A stretch of DNA of 64,000 nucleotides from Arabidopsis thaliana (Eukaryota > Streptophyta > Magnoliopsida > Brassicales > Brassicaceae): NCBI RefSeq assembly GCF_000001735.4, contig NC_003075.7, forward strand, positions 559,001 to 623,000, in the 5' to 3' direction. Made by a program: the position numbers and the translations under genes. Below the pieces are notes generated by a model. The model saw nothing but the letters and a program-made list of their open reading frames with translations, made no database searches and was not told the origin of the DNA. How positions within the stretch are numbered: position 1 is the stretch's first letter; each line of letters begins with the position of its first letter. Positions 23,481-33,997 of this stretch are shown here, piece after piece.

Positions 23481-24202
23481 TTGTTTTATAAAAATGGATG
23501 AAACTTTAGTAGTATAATAGTATCTCTCAATGTTATTGACTAACCCAATAAATTTATATACAAAGATATAACAATAAATATTTACTTTCTTTTCAATCGA
23601 TCTCGTTAACTCTATGATATCCTAAAATTATTTCAGTTATTGACCAATCATATAGAACCAGAACCAAAAAAAGTTGATTACTGGTATTATATTCTTTTAC
23701 AAAAAAAAAACGTTACGATAGCAAACAAATGTTATATGATAATTCAGATTGTATCTCAGTCTACAAGTATTTTGTAGCGAGAATGCAAAATCTGAATTCT
23801 GTTTTAAAAGTGAAATTCTTAAGGAACTTTTTTAGGAAGAACACATCAAATCACCAACTAACGATGTGAGCATGCCAATTATCACGACTGTGCATTCAGG
23901 ATCTTGATTGATTAACGTTTCTTGCCTTTATTTTTAACAAGTTTCCCTTGCAGACCTTGTTAAATGTTTTGTATTCATATTTTCTTTTATTCTCGAAAGC
24001 ATTAATCACATACATATACCACAAAGAAAAGCTACATGAAAAGTAACTAAAATTGAATTCAAGATACTTAGGGAAATGTTTGTGTTAGGGATTAAGCGAA
24101 AATGTGTTTATTCGTCTAGTCATTCTAATTTTTGTACTTGCACCGTGTATACATGTTATTGAACAAAAAAGCTGGACAAGGCCCACAACTTTATTTGTTG
24201 GG

Positions 24203-24298
24203 TTAATATGTAAACTTATATGGTCTTTGGTATAAGTCGATACCTTCGCATTAATATGTAAACTTATATGGTCTTTGGTATAAGTCGATACCTTCGCA
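24203..24298. repeat. Perfect 48-bp tandem duplication
   Basis: The unit 24203-24250 is repeated base for base at 24251-24298, head to tail with no spacer. The absence of any difference implies a recent event or an assembly duplication. Non-coding. Confidence 0.95.
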
Positions 24299-24499
24299 TT
24301 TTCATCACTTGAAGGTGTGATTTAGTCATAAAAGCTTAACCTTGATTTGCAGAAAAGTGATCACATACACTTGAATCTAGCGACAAGTAAACGAACAACT
24401 TTTGGTCACGGTCGCTGATTTATGTCGCTATCGACATGTAAACAAACAGGACCAAAGTCATGACATCACCATTTGTCGTTAATTTTGTTTGTTCCTCTT

Positions 24500-24677
24500 T
24501 TTTTTATTATTTTTTTTTTGAATATCTGACAGTTCAAGTTCGAATGTCCTATATTTTTTAGAGATGAGATCTACATGAAGTTAAATTCATGTCATTTAGA
24601 GAAAAAATCCCTTCCAACAGGCGTCGAACCCATCAGCTCTATCTCAAAGATTTACTACTGGACCAATACCACGTTGG
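24500..24677 (-). mobile_element. tRNA-derived SINE with target-site duplication
   Basis: On the minus strand the head starts CCAACGTGGTATTGG. It has a pol III A box (TGGTCCAGTAG) and about 22 nt later a B box (GGTTCGACGCC), both close to consensus. The body ends in an A-rich tail (plus-strand T runs at 24500-24519). Imperfect 17-bp direct repeats flank it: TTTTGTTTGTTCCTCTT at 24483-24499 and TTTTGCTTCTTCCTCTT at 24678-24694 (15 of 17 match). This is a complete SINE in structure, resembling the Arabidopsis RAthE families; I cannot assign the family without alignment. Confidence 0.85.
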
Positions 24678-26706
24678 TTTTGCTTCTTCCTCTTCTCGTG
24701 AGATTCTTCTACTTCAATGCTTCTGATTCTTCTATGTTCTTAATCTTTCAACAAATACAGTAGTACCTTTAGGATCTGCCCAGAAGGCTGCGGTATCTTT
24801 GATCTCCCTTACCAGGCCCCAATCTTCTCAAATCCCATAGCAGTAAAACAATTAAGAATCGTTGGACTTAGGCTTATCTCAGAGATTTTAATGTAATGGG
24901 TTATAGATTACGACCGGCTTTAGATTCCGAGGCATGGCCGACAGTTTAGATTCGTAATGATTTAGATATAGTGCAGCCATTGTGCTTGAGCTACGTACAT
25001 ACGTCCATGTCAACGATCCACTAGCTAGTCTTCTAATTAAATTATTTGTTTTTCTTTAGTATTACTTTTATTTTGTTGGTCACTGAGTCATTAGACTATT
25101 TTGTATTAGTCACAGTAATGACACACTTCTCTTTGATCTTTGGGCAAAACCCTACTAAGAAAATTACTAGGGTTAAAACTAGATATGGTGTATGAAAGCA
25201 TTTTTTACTTTCACCGATTTCTCCAAATTCAGGTATTGTTAATTTTAGTGTAGTGTTCATAGAAATATTTTTTCTCATAAGAAATGAAACCGATTTAGAG
25301 TAAAAAGTAATTAAGCATATCAAACAACTTCTAACAGACGCAGAATTTAAAATATAGCATTTTTGCGATTCCTAGTTCCGTTTTTTTTTCACTTTTTCTA
25401 ACAGGTTAGTTGGATCTTCACGTTTGCGTGTTGCAAACTAAAATTTGACTATCCTGTTCAGGACAAAATTTGTCTCTTATATCTAGTAGAATGTCACTTG
25501 TAAAACTTCAATATCGTCGCGAGCATATTAGCTAATAGATCTTTGTAGAGTTGTTATTTTTTGCCCTTTTTTGTTTCGCTAAAATCAATGTATGAGTTGT
25601 TGTGCGTTGTATATATATGCATGTCCTTGTCAATACATGACAAATAAATTGGACATTCATCATTTATACTTTTTTTTCCAACAGATTCATACGTATTATA
25701 TTTGTGTAACTTTTGTATAGTTTGGTCTAGTTGTAGACACGTCGGTATCAATTAACTCATTAAAACAACATATGAATATGAAAAAGAAAAAAAAATATAA
25801 ACTTGTCGTAGTAGAATTTTCAACCTTTATAGATATCTTTTGATCACATTTTTAATATCTCTTTCCATGTAAAATAAAAGTTCGACTTAAACCAAACAAA
25901 GAAAAAATGAAGCTTGACAAGCAATATATAACATGGTATTTTAAGATGGTTTACAAAAAAAAAAAAAATTAACATATTTTAGAGTAAATTATTTGGTGTT
26001 CTAAAAAAAGAGAGAGTAAATTCTTATGTAATAAAATAACTCGTGAATGGGACATATATATTATAATGATATATAACAGAATTTGTCTGTTAAATTATGG
26101 TTTAGTTTCATAAATTAAGGCATATGAAATTATGGTTTAGTTTCACAAATAATTAAGAGACACTATATATTGTATTAAGTTTTTATATAAGTTTCTCTTT
26201 TTTACAAGGTTCATTTTTTTCATAATGGCATTTGGTTCAATTTTCGCTTTAAAATGTTATTTTATATATATATCTATATCTATATATATATATATACAGA
26301 AAAACTTTGATAAACCAACTTTTATTCAAATTTATCTTTTTTTTTCTGATGGAAAGTATAACTTACTCACCTTTTTAGTTTCTTATTTAAACTACTAAAT
26401 TTAAATCCGGATTTAAAGATTCCTTTGAAAATGATCTACCACCAGTAAATTAAAATATATTCGACATAATTTTAACACTAGTGATAAAAATTTACTACAT
26501 ATGTTGATATTATACTTAGGTTAAAAAAAAGAAAGATATCCTATGTGGCAACCACCTACAAACTTTATTATAAATATAAGTAGATGGCAAGGCGTGTGGT
26601 TGCCAAACACAAAGAAAAACATTCGACATTACAGAAAAGAAAAAACTATAAGAAAATCTTAATTAATAAAATAATATATTCAGGAGGGCGAGAGAGAGAG
26701 AGAGGG

Positions 26707-28846
26707 ATGATGAAGGAAGAACAATGGGCACCAGTGATAGTAATGTTAATATCAAGTGTTGCAATGGGATCAGTGAACGCTCTCGTTAAGAAAGCACTTG
26801 ATGTTGGTGTTAACCATATGATCTTTGGTGCTTATAGAATGGCTATTTCTGCTCTAATCTTGGTTCCGTTTTCTTATATTTGGGAGAGGTATGAACATTC
26901 TGATTCTTATTCGTCAAAACTCAGATTTTGAAACTATCTTTACATACATTTTGCTAGTTAATGAAGTTCTCTGGTTATGTTCTCGTATTTTTATAGGGAA
27001 TATATATATATGATTCAATTTTCAGACGTCGAAATTTCAACTACGTACCTATAAAGTTGTAGTATTATTGGTGTATTCTCTCATGTATGTATGTATATAA
27101 GTTTTCATTATATATATCTAAGTAATGAAGTTTGCTCTTTAAATGAGTTTATTATAGGAAAACAAGGCCACAACTAACGTTCATGCTTTTGTGCGAACAT
27201 TTCATCAGCGGATTACTTGGGTTTGTCCTTTTCACTTGTTCCTGTTATATACTCTATTACGCAATTTCGCCTTTTTCTTCTAAATGATTTTATTTACTTT
27301 TAAGAAAGGAGAAACTGTCACGTTATCTCCTATTAATCACAAGCTTTACTTTGTTTCGTTTTTTATGTTAGTTTTTTTTTTAAATCACGCAGGGCAAGTT
27401 TGATGCAATTTTTCTTTTTACTTGGGCTTTCGTACACGTCAGCAACTGTTTCGATGGCTCTAGTTAGCATGTTACCTGCTATCACCTTTGCGTTAGCCCT
27501 TATTTTCCGGTAATGCAACTAATTTAATTAGTAACATATATATATACATCAAAATTTTCTCGTTTTTTTTATAAATACTTTTGCAGGATAGAGAATGCGC
27601 AAAACCTAAAGAGCAAAGCAGGCGTGCTCAAAGTAATGGGAACCCTAATTTGCATAATGGGAGCAATGTTGTTGACATTTTACAAAGGCCCAGAGTTATC
27701 AAACCCTCATTCTCATCCACAAGCTCGTCACAACAACAACAATAACAATGGTCACGACCAAACAAAGAAATGGCTTCTAGGCTGTCTTTATTTAGTCATT
27801 GGGACAGTGTTGTTGTCTCTATGGATGTTGTTTCAAGGGAAATTAAGCTTTAAGTATCCTGGAAATAAATACTCAAGCACTTGTCTCATGTCAGTCTTCG
27901 CATCATTTCAATGTGCTATTTTGAGTCTTTATAAAAGTAGAGACGTCAAAGATTGGATCATTGAAGATAAATTCGTCATTTTGGTCACCCTTTACGCTGT
28001 AAGTTTTTTCCATCTTCTTTTGGCTATATATATATATATATATACTCATAAAATGCGCACTAAGAAGAATATGATAAAAATTATAGGGTAAGCTTGTAGA
28101 AATTGATAAAATGTTAAGTTATTTTGTTCAAAGAAAGAGTTAGAAGTTTTATTTTCTTTGATATCTAAATGTCATCTTATCTATTGTCACCTTTTTATAA
28201 AAGTTCCTCGTAATTTATAATCTCTGCTTTTTTATAAATCTCACTTTTTAGTGGTTTCGTTGATTCTTGACTTCTTGTCTTCAAAACCAATCATATCATC
28301 ATATTTGTAAAATTCTGTAATAATCTCTTTTTCTAATTAAGAAATTAGGTTTATCAATAATCTCTTTTTTCCAACAGTTTATATGCTTATTTATAAAAAG
28401 GTTTGATTAAATTGATGAAAATAAAAAACAGGGAATAGTGGGACAAGCGATGTCGACAGTGGTAACGTCATGGTCCATAAAAATGACAGGAGCAGTTTTC
28501 GTCTCAACATTCAGCCCCGTCAGCCTCGTCGCCGCTACGTTATTCGATTTCCTCATCTTACACTCTCCTTTATACCTTGGCAGGTTTCATTCTCAAATCA
28601 ACTCTATATAGTATATAACAAACTAAGGTCGATACAAGCATGCATGCACTGATACGTTTATTTTAAAAATGCAGCATACTTGGATCAGTAGTGACTATAA
28701 CTGGCCTCTACGTTTTTCTTTGGGGAAGGAAGAATGAGACAGATCAGTCTGTTTCGAAGACTTTGAACAGTTCCCAGTTTTCTCAGAATAAGGATAACGA
28801 AGACCATACAATAGCAAATCATAAGGATACTAATTTGCCCGTTTGA
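26707..28846 (+). CDS. UMAMIT29: UMAMIT amino-acid exporter (UMAMIT29)
   Basis: Six exons: 26707-26888, 27158-27220, 27393-27509, 27587-27998, 28432-28583 and 28675-28846, total 1098 nt, 365 residues. It starts MMKEEQWAPVIVMLISSVAM. An upstream in-frame ATG exists at 26584, but it precedes a basic, non-conserved stretch and lies in the likely leader. The protein has about ten membrane helices in two EamA/DMT halves (WAT1-related, nodulin-MtN21 family). A His/Asn-rich cytosolic loop (an NNNNNN run) separates the halves. UMAMITs move amino acids passively across the plasma membrane; UMAMIT29 is reported to act in amino-acid export during seed filling. The C-terminal tail differs from the two paralogues downstream and lacks their P-M-T-P ending. 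The exon sizes 63, 117 and 152 are identical to theirs. Confidence 0.95.
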
Positions 28847-30631
28847 TATATATATATATCATATTTATAGAGGTAGCTAGATATTTGCTATCATAATCGT
28901 GATAGTACTGTCATTGATCAGCTCTATATTATAAGACTTATGTTCTTCTGTATTGCCAACTATAGCTCACTGTATGTTTGTAACCAGTTGGATTGGTTTA
29001 ATTGGAAATAAAAGTAGTTGGAGATGTAACACACATAACGCTAAAATTTACCAACTGTTTTGGTAATTTAAATTGAAAAATAAAATTTGTTATGTGTTTT
29101 AATAGCTAAAAAATATGTTTTAAATTGATCAGCTCTTTTATATATGTTTTAATAGCTGAAAAATAGCATTACCTATTAGACAATTAATTGTCTATTCGAT
29201 TCGATCTCATCTCTAATGTTCTTAGAATTACAATTTGATTTACTTTTGTTAAGAAATAATAGAAATCATTACCTAATAGGCTAACATTAACTTCAATATT
29301 ATATCTATCTAATTAAGTCTTGTCATCGGCTTCGCTCTATGAGTCATTTGCCATTAGTAAGATAAGTTGATGCACACATACTCAGATTCCAATAGCTTCT
29401 TATATCCACCAATTGCATTGTCATTAGTATTTATTTTATTTTATTTTATTTTGAATTTATTGTCATTAGTATTTTAAATAGATCTACGAAGAAGTTAGAA
29501 GTAAATTCACAAAATAATATAGCAGAAAAGGTTTGATTTAGTAGTGATCAATTCCAACAGTTTAACTTTTACCTAAAAGAGATATTACAGCCAGCTTGCA
29601 GCAATGCAATCACGCAAATTCTAAATTTTGGAAAGAAAAAAAAAAGTGTTACGAGAAGGAACATGCATTATATAATATTAACACAAAATGACAGTTTAGA
29701 TTGATGAATCTTTCTTCTTCTTTCTTTACAACAATTTTTTATTGATGAATATTTCGGAAACATATAATGTCGCTTCATTGCTCCCTTTCAAGAGATAAGG
29801 CTCGCATCTTAATCAGACTAAACGGCCCGAAATGTTGGGCTAGGCTTGGGCTGATGGATACACTAATTTTGGATGGTACTCTAGATACTAATTTAAATTG
29901 CAGGGAGTGTCAACTTTGATCCAAAAACTGTAATGAACATTATTATTGGTTTATGTTTGTACAAATGAAAAACTGGGTTATAATCATAAGAGAAAGAGAC
30001 TAAAATGCGTAAATAACGTAAGATTTAAGAACATATAAAAGTATTAACTTATTTCTCTTAAATTTTACGAGCTCTGTTTTTGACAAATGAAAAAATGTTA
30101 ATATGCCGGTAAAATGTTAAAATCTTTTCATGGGTATAGTTTACATATGAAATAAGTTCTAGAGTCGAGATCGAGTCTGGTGTAACCTGATCTAGCTCCG
30201 ATGTTTTTGAATATATGATTTAGTATATACGTATTTAATTAAAATTAATTGATTTGACTAGTTAACAAGACAAAGGATATAATCCCCATACTCATCCAAA
30301 TCTTTTAGGATATATTATTTTCGAAAATCTATAAAATTTGAATAACATGATATTTAGAACTTCAATCATATAATGTTGGATTTCAAACTTTGTTAGTGAA
30401 GACACTATAGATATAAGAACCAGTTACAATTAATTTTGATAAAGTAACTATAAATTAACTATATAAATGACAATATACTTTAGTTAGAATTATATTCTAT
30501 TATTTAAAGCTACTGCCAAATAACATTTTTTTAATAGACACATACCCTTCTAATTGCACTATACTGGTCAAACTTTGTTTTTCTAATTAATGTTTAGTTA
30601 GAAGAAAAAAAAACGATCATATATAATATAA
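28847..30631. other. AT-rich spacer after UMAMIT29
   Basis: 3'UTR of UMAMIT29 followed by AT-rich DNA with no coding sequence. Its right edge contains the ATAATATAA that forms the left target-site copy of the MULE further right, interrupted by the Helitron. Confidence 0.5.
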
Positions 30632-31404
30632 CTAGATAAGGACCCGTCTGATGGACGGGTTTATTTTTTTATCACTAAAATCAAATTTAATAAAATATAA
30701 TAATTAACAATGTTGTAAGTATAAATTATCTTTTAAAAGTAATTTTTTTTTTAATATTGTATTGTTTCCTTTACCACTAAAATTATTGAATAAAAAATGA
30801 TTTGAATGAAAAATATATCATATAGCAATTGCTCAAATTATTTGAATGAAAAGTATATCAAATAGCAATAACTTTTGATATACTTATATGAAAAACTAAA
30901 ATTAAAATTATTCATCATAAAGTTAGCGAATGATTTCAAAATGGTTTTAAATTAGGCACGTTAAAAATATAGAGATGATTGATCAACGTTGACTAAATCC
31001 CTTTAAATCATGACATATGGTAAAATCTTTGATTGATAAATATTCATGATAATATTAATTACTAACTTTGAGAAACTAAAATATATCATACTAATTATAT
31101 AATAAGGTATATTTCCCTTATACTAATTTTTTCTATCACCACTTTTGTAACCATGAACAGTCACTATATATCGTCACCTGCATAACAATCACATGTTACT
31201 CCTATATTTTTTAGTATGACATGTTATTTTATTAAATGACATTGTTTAAATGATATTTTCATAATTATTTTGAGTCAATTGTGAGTATTTATGAAGAAAT
31301 TAGTTTATGTGGTGATCCACATAAGGCCCGCCTATTTATACTATAATTTTATGGATGGATCGTGATTTTTTCTGTTAGTATCATCTGAGATTTATGATCG
31401 GAGA

Positions 31405-31640
31405 TCTTGTAATTCTTATTTCAACATATTGCACATGGAAGTTGCAAATTTCAATAAGGTTTCCTTCACATAATTGAGCTCCAAACTTTTCAATAAGATA
31501 ATGATGGATAGAACCTTGAATTGTATTTTTCTGTTTTAAAAAAAGATTAATAAATTGAAGAATATTTAGGATTAAAGTATTAAAATTTACCTTTTCATCA
31601 AGTAGGAGCAATTTTATTTTTATGAGTTCATTTTTTTATT
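31405..31640 (-). pseudogene. RPA70-like (DUF223 / OB-fold) gene fragment in the Helitron
   Basis: Two exon pieces on the minus strand: NELIKIKLLLLDEK, then a GT-AG intron (about 31590-31519), then KNTIQGSIHHYLIEKF, AQLCEGNLIEICNFHV. This order (LxDEKG, IQxxI, Fxxx(L)xEG, Y/IxIxNFxV) is the N-terminal OB-fold of plant replication-protein-A-like / DUF223 proteins, which are often carried by plant Helitrons. The rest of the gene is absent. Confidence 0.65.
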
Positions 31641-31779
31641 TTTTTCTTGGTTCCCACTTTCTTGAACTTGTGTCTTTATGTTATCTTTGATGATAGCTAT
31701 TCTGATTTTTTTTTTAAGAATTGAAGATAAGTAAATGTAAACAATAACGCTTAATAATTGTTTCTAAGGTAAGGTCTAT

Positions 31780-32070
31780 ATAATATTCTAATAGCGTAAG
31801 AACAGTGTCAACTTAGAAAATAAATATAACAGTTCTATACATATTATAGTCAACGTATAAGTAAATATTAACTAATTAACCCAGAAGAAAGTTTTTACGT
31901 ACCAAGAAAATTTAAATAGCAACGAAGAATAATATTTTCTAATGCAAGCATGATATAATAATACTCTAATAGCATAAGAACAGGGTAAACCTAGAAAATA
32001 AATATGATAAATGTACATGTATTATAGTCAACCACCCAGAAAAAAAGTTTAAAGTTTGACTTACCAAGAA
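31780..32070. repeat. Diverged direct repeat inside the Helitron
   Basis: A segment of about 120 bp at 31785-31905 reappears with substitutions and a small deletion at 31958-32070. Shared landmarks are CTAATAGC(G/A)TAAGAACAG, TATTATAGTCAAC and TACCAAGAAAA. A shorter repeat containing GAATTATGTATATAATC is at 32190-32206 and 32227-32243. Confidence 0.75.
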
Positions 32071-33051
32071 AAAACAAAAAACAAAACATTGAGGCAAAAA
32101 CAGTGATTTTGAGGGGTTTTTTGTGAAAAAATAAGAGATTATCTCTTTGTTTATATAGAGATGGATGTTTACATATTTTTTGTTTAGAATTATGTATATA
32201 ATCCTAAACATTCTTTTTGATTTGTAGAATTATGTATATAATCATTTTTCTTCTATAATTGATAAATAATTGTAAATTTTCCTTTTTTTTAATAGTTGGT
32301 AAATTTAATTAGAATTATATAGTAGGACAGCTTTTCTAATTTCTATTTTTATCTAATAATATACATATAATTTTTGTATAATTATCTTATTTAGTTTTTT
32401 TCTAATAAATTTCCATAATTATCTTTTAAGGAGAAATTAAAGTAGTATTTTTTTCCATTTTTCTTAAGAATTGGTAACTTACATTTGGCCTTTTTTTGTC
32501 TTCAATTTCTATTTTTAACTTTAATAAAATACATATAGTTTTCTTATATTTCCATACAGTTTTTTTTTATATATTTTGTTTGACACGTGTCAACATCTAA
32601 GATTGATAAAATTGTCATGTGTCATGATCTCGCGAGTTAGTAACTTTCAAAACTGTACTTTATATAATAAGAAGATGGAAAAAAACCCGAAAAAACCTCC
32701 ATTTATTTTCAATTTGTCCGTTTAATATCTGCGTTATTTAATTTGTCTGTTTAATACTTAAGTTAATTTTATGTCCTTTAAAAACTTTCATTTTTTAAAA
32801 TTTTGGCAAAATCAGACGTCCAAGATAACGGCCGTTAACAGTGGTAACGAAATCGCTAACCACAGTTAAAATTTAACCCTATAATATTTGTTTACTTGTA
32901 TTCAATTGTTTTTCTAGTCATTACGAACATATTATCCTAGTCCATTGGTTATGTGAGATTTTATTATTCTCGTGAACATGAGTTCGATCACCACACCCCT
33001 CCAATATTTTGGTCTTTTTTTTTTTTAAACCTGACGGCGGCCCATATCAGA

Positions 33052-33243
33052 TTAGGTTTTCGATTGAGTTGCGTTCTCGCTATCGGCACTAGAGATTGCT
33101 TGAAGGAATATACCGGTGGGGTCAGAGATTAAAGCACCAGCTAAATGCAAAGGAGTGAATTGAGCATGTCCTGCATTCACAGCTAACTCATGAGCTGTAG
33201 CAATTGTCTCGTTTGTTTTGTGTATGAACTTTTCTGGATTCAT
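33052..33243 (-). pseudogene. Captured N-terminus of HSP101 / ClpB1
   Basis: A 63-residue open frame starting MNPEKFIHKTNETIATAHEL and running through NAGHAQFTPLHLAGALISD matches the N-terminal Clp repeat domain of Arabidopsis HSP101 almost residue for residue for about 58 positions (as recalled). It then diverges (NATQSKT) and stops at 33052. Both AAA+ modules and the rest of the roughly 900-residue chaperone are missing. The start codon is kept, and a plausible intron acceptor (TTTTTTTCAG) precedes it at about 33268. It may be transcribed as part of the element but cannot act as a disaggregase. Confidence 0.85.
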
Positions 33244-33306
33244 CTTCGATTAGCCTTTTAAAATCCCTGAAAAAAACACACAAACAAACCCTAATCTCAG
33301 CATCTT

Positions 33307-33546
33307 TCATATACAATCGACAAACACACAAATTGAAAAAAGAATGTTGCGCTTATTTACCTTAAACGATATGAGAACTGAGTTTGTTTCGCAGAGTTTC
33401 TTCAATAAATCAGACGACTTCTTCTTCTTCTCAGTTAAAGTCTTCTCTTTTTGCAGAGAATCAAGCAGATGATAGCGATAATATTGTAAAATTGAAAACT
33501 TTAGATGTTTGGAAACTTTGTGAATTGCGAGAGAGCGAGGAGGCAT
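33307..33546 (-). CDS. Unidentified 79-codon open frame in the Pack-MULE
   Basis: Starts MPPRSLAIHKVSKHLKFS; a Lys-rich stretch TEKKKKSSDLLKKL follows. It lies upstream of, and in the same orientation as, the HSP101 fragment. A donor-like TTTAAG|GTAAAT near 33357 and the acceptor near 33268 suggest a spliced leader into the HSP101 piece, but splicing gives a stop two codons later, before MNPEK. It may be a second captured gene fragment. I do not recognise the source. Confidence 0.35.
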   Translation of the reverse strand: MPPRSLAIHKVSKHLKFSILQYYRYHLLDSLQKEKTLTEKKKKSSDLLKKLCETNSVLISFKVNKRNILFSICVFVDCI

Positions 33547-33997
33547 GAGGCTTTTGTATAGGGAAGGAGATTCATCTGGAAAGATAGAGTACTATCGTCG
33601 TTTGTTTTCATAGAATAAGAAGCAAAGGGAAAAAAAATCCTGGAAAAAAATCCAAAGAATTGGTTGGACATGAGATTTGATCTCGGGGTGATTCGAATAA
33701 TAAATACTCACATAACCACTAGACTAAGATAATAAATTCGTAACAATTAGAAAATCAATTGTATATAAATAGTAAACATTATAGGGTTAAATTTTAATTG
33801 TGGTTAGCGATTCCGTTACCACTGTTAACGGTCGTTATTTTAGACGTCTGATTTTGTCAAAATTTTAGAAAATGAAAGTTTTTAAAGGACATAAAAATTA
33901 ACTTAAGTATTAAACAGACAAATTAAATAACGCATGTATTAAACGGACAAATTAAAAATAAATGGAGGTTTTTTCAGGTTTTTTCCCATAATATAAT

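Larger units (their letters stand above)
22577..26706. other. Intergenic region, CBL5 to UMAMIT29
   Basis: No intact gene seen in 4.1 kb. It contains a deleted hAT element (22829-23480), a 48-bp tandem duplication (24203-24298) and a SINE (24500-24677). The remainder, about 24700-26700, is AT-rich with TA runs and no recognisable coding sequence. A TATA-like TTATAAATATAA lies near 26568-26579, upstream of UMAMIT29. Confidence 0.55.
30632..32675 (-). mobile_element. Complete non-autonomous Helitron, 2044 bp
   Basis: Minus strand: it begins TCTTCTTATTATATAAAG at 32675 (preceded by A) and ends with a 7-bp stem hairpin (ACCCGTC / GACGGGT, 5-nt loop), six bases and CTAG at 30632 (followed by T). 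So both Helitron rules hold: TC...CTRR termini and insertion between A and T. There is no RepHel gene. Inside is a fragment of an RPA-like OB-fold gene in the same orientation, and a diverged internal direct repeat of about 120 bp. It was inserted in the left target-site duplication of the neighbouring MULE, which independently confirms both ends. Confidence 0.9.
32677..33987 (-). mobile_element. Pack-MULE-like element with ~300-bp terminal inverted repeats
   Basis: A 1311-bp element. The left arm (32677 to about 32985) and right arm (33987 back to about 33670) are inverse copies over roughly 300 bp, with few mismatches in the outer 200 bp. Ends are GG(A/G)AAAAAACC. Target duplication: ATAATATAAT at 33988-33997 on the right, and ATAATATAA (30623-30631) plus T (32676) on the left, split by the Helitron. 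Long TIRs with a 9-10 bp target duplication define Mutator-like elements. No transposase is present; the interior carries host-gene sequence on the minus strand, which makes it a Pack-MULE. Confidence 0.9.

Noticed and set aside
24575..24763. 62-codon frame in the SINE region
   Set aside because: It runs antisense through the SINE head and into its flanking repeat, so it is not a gene.
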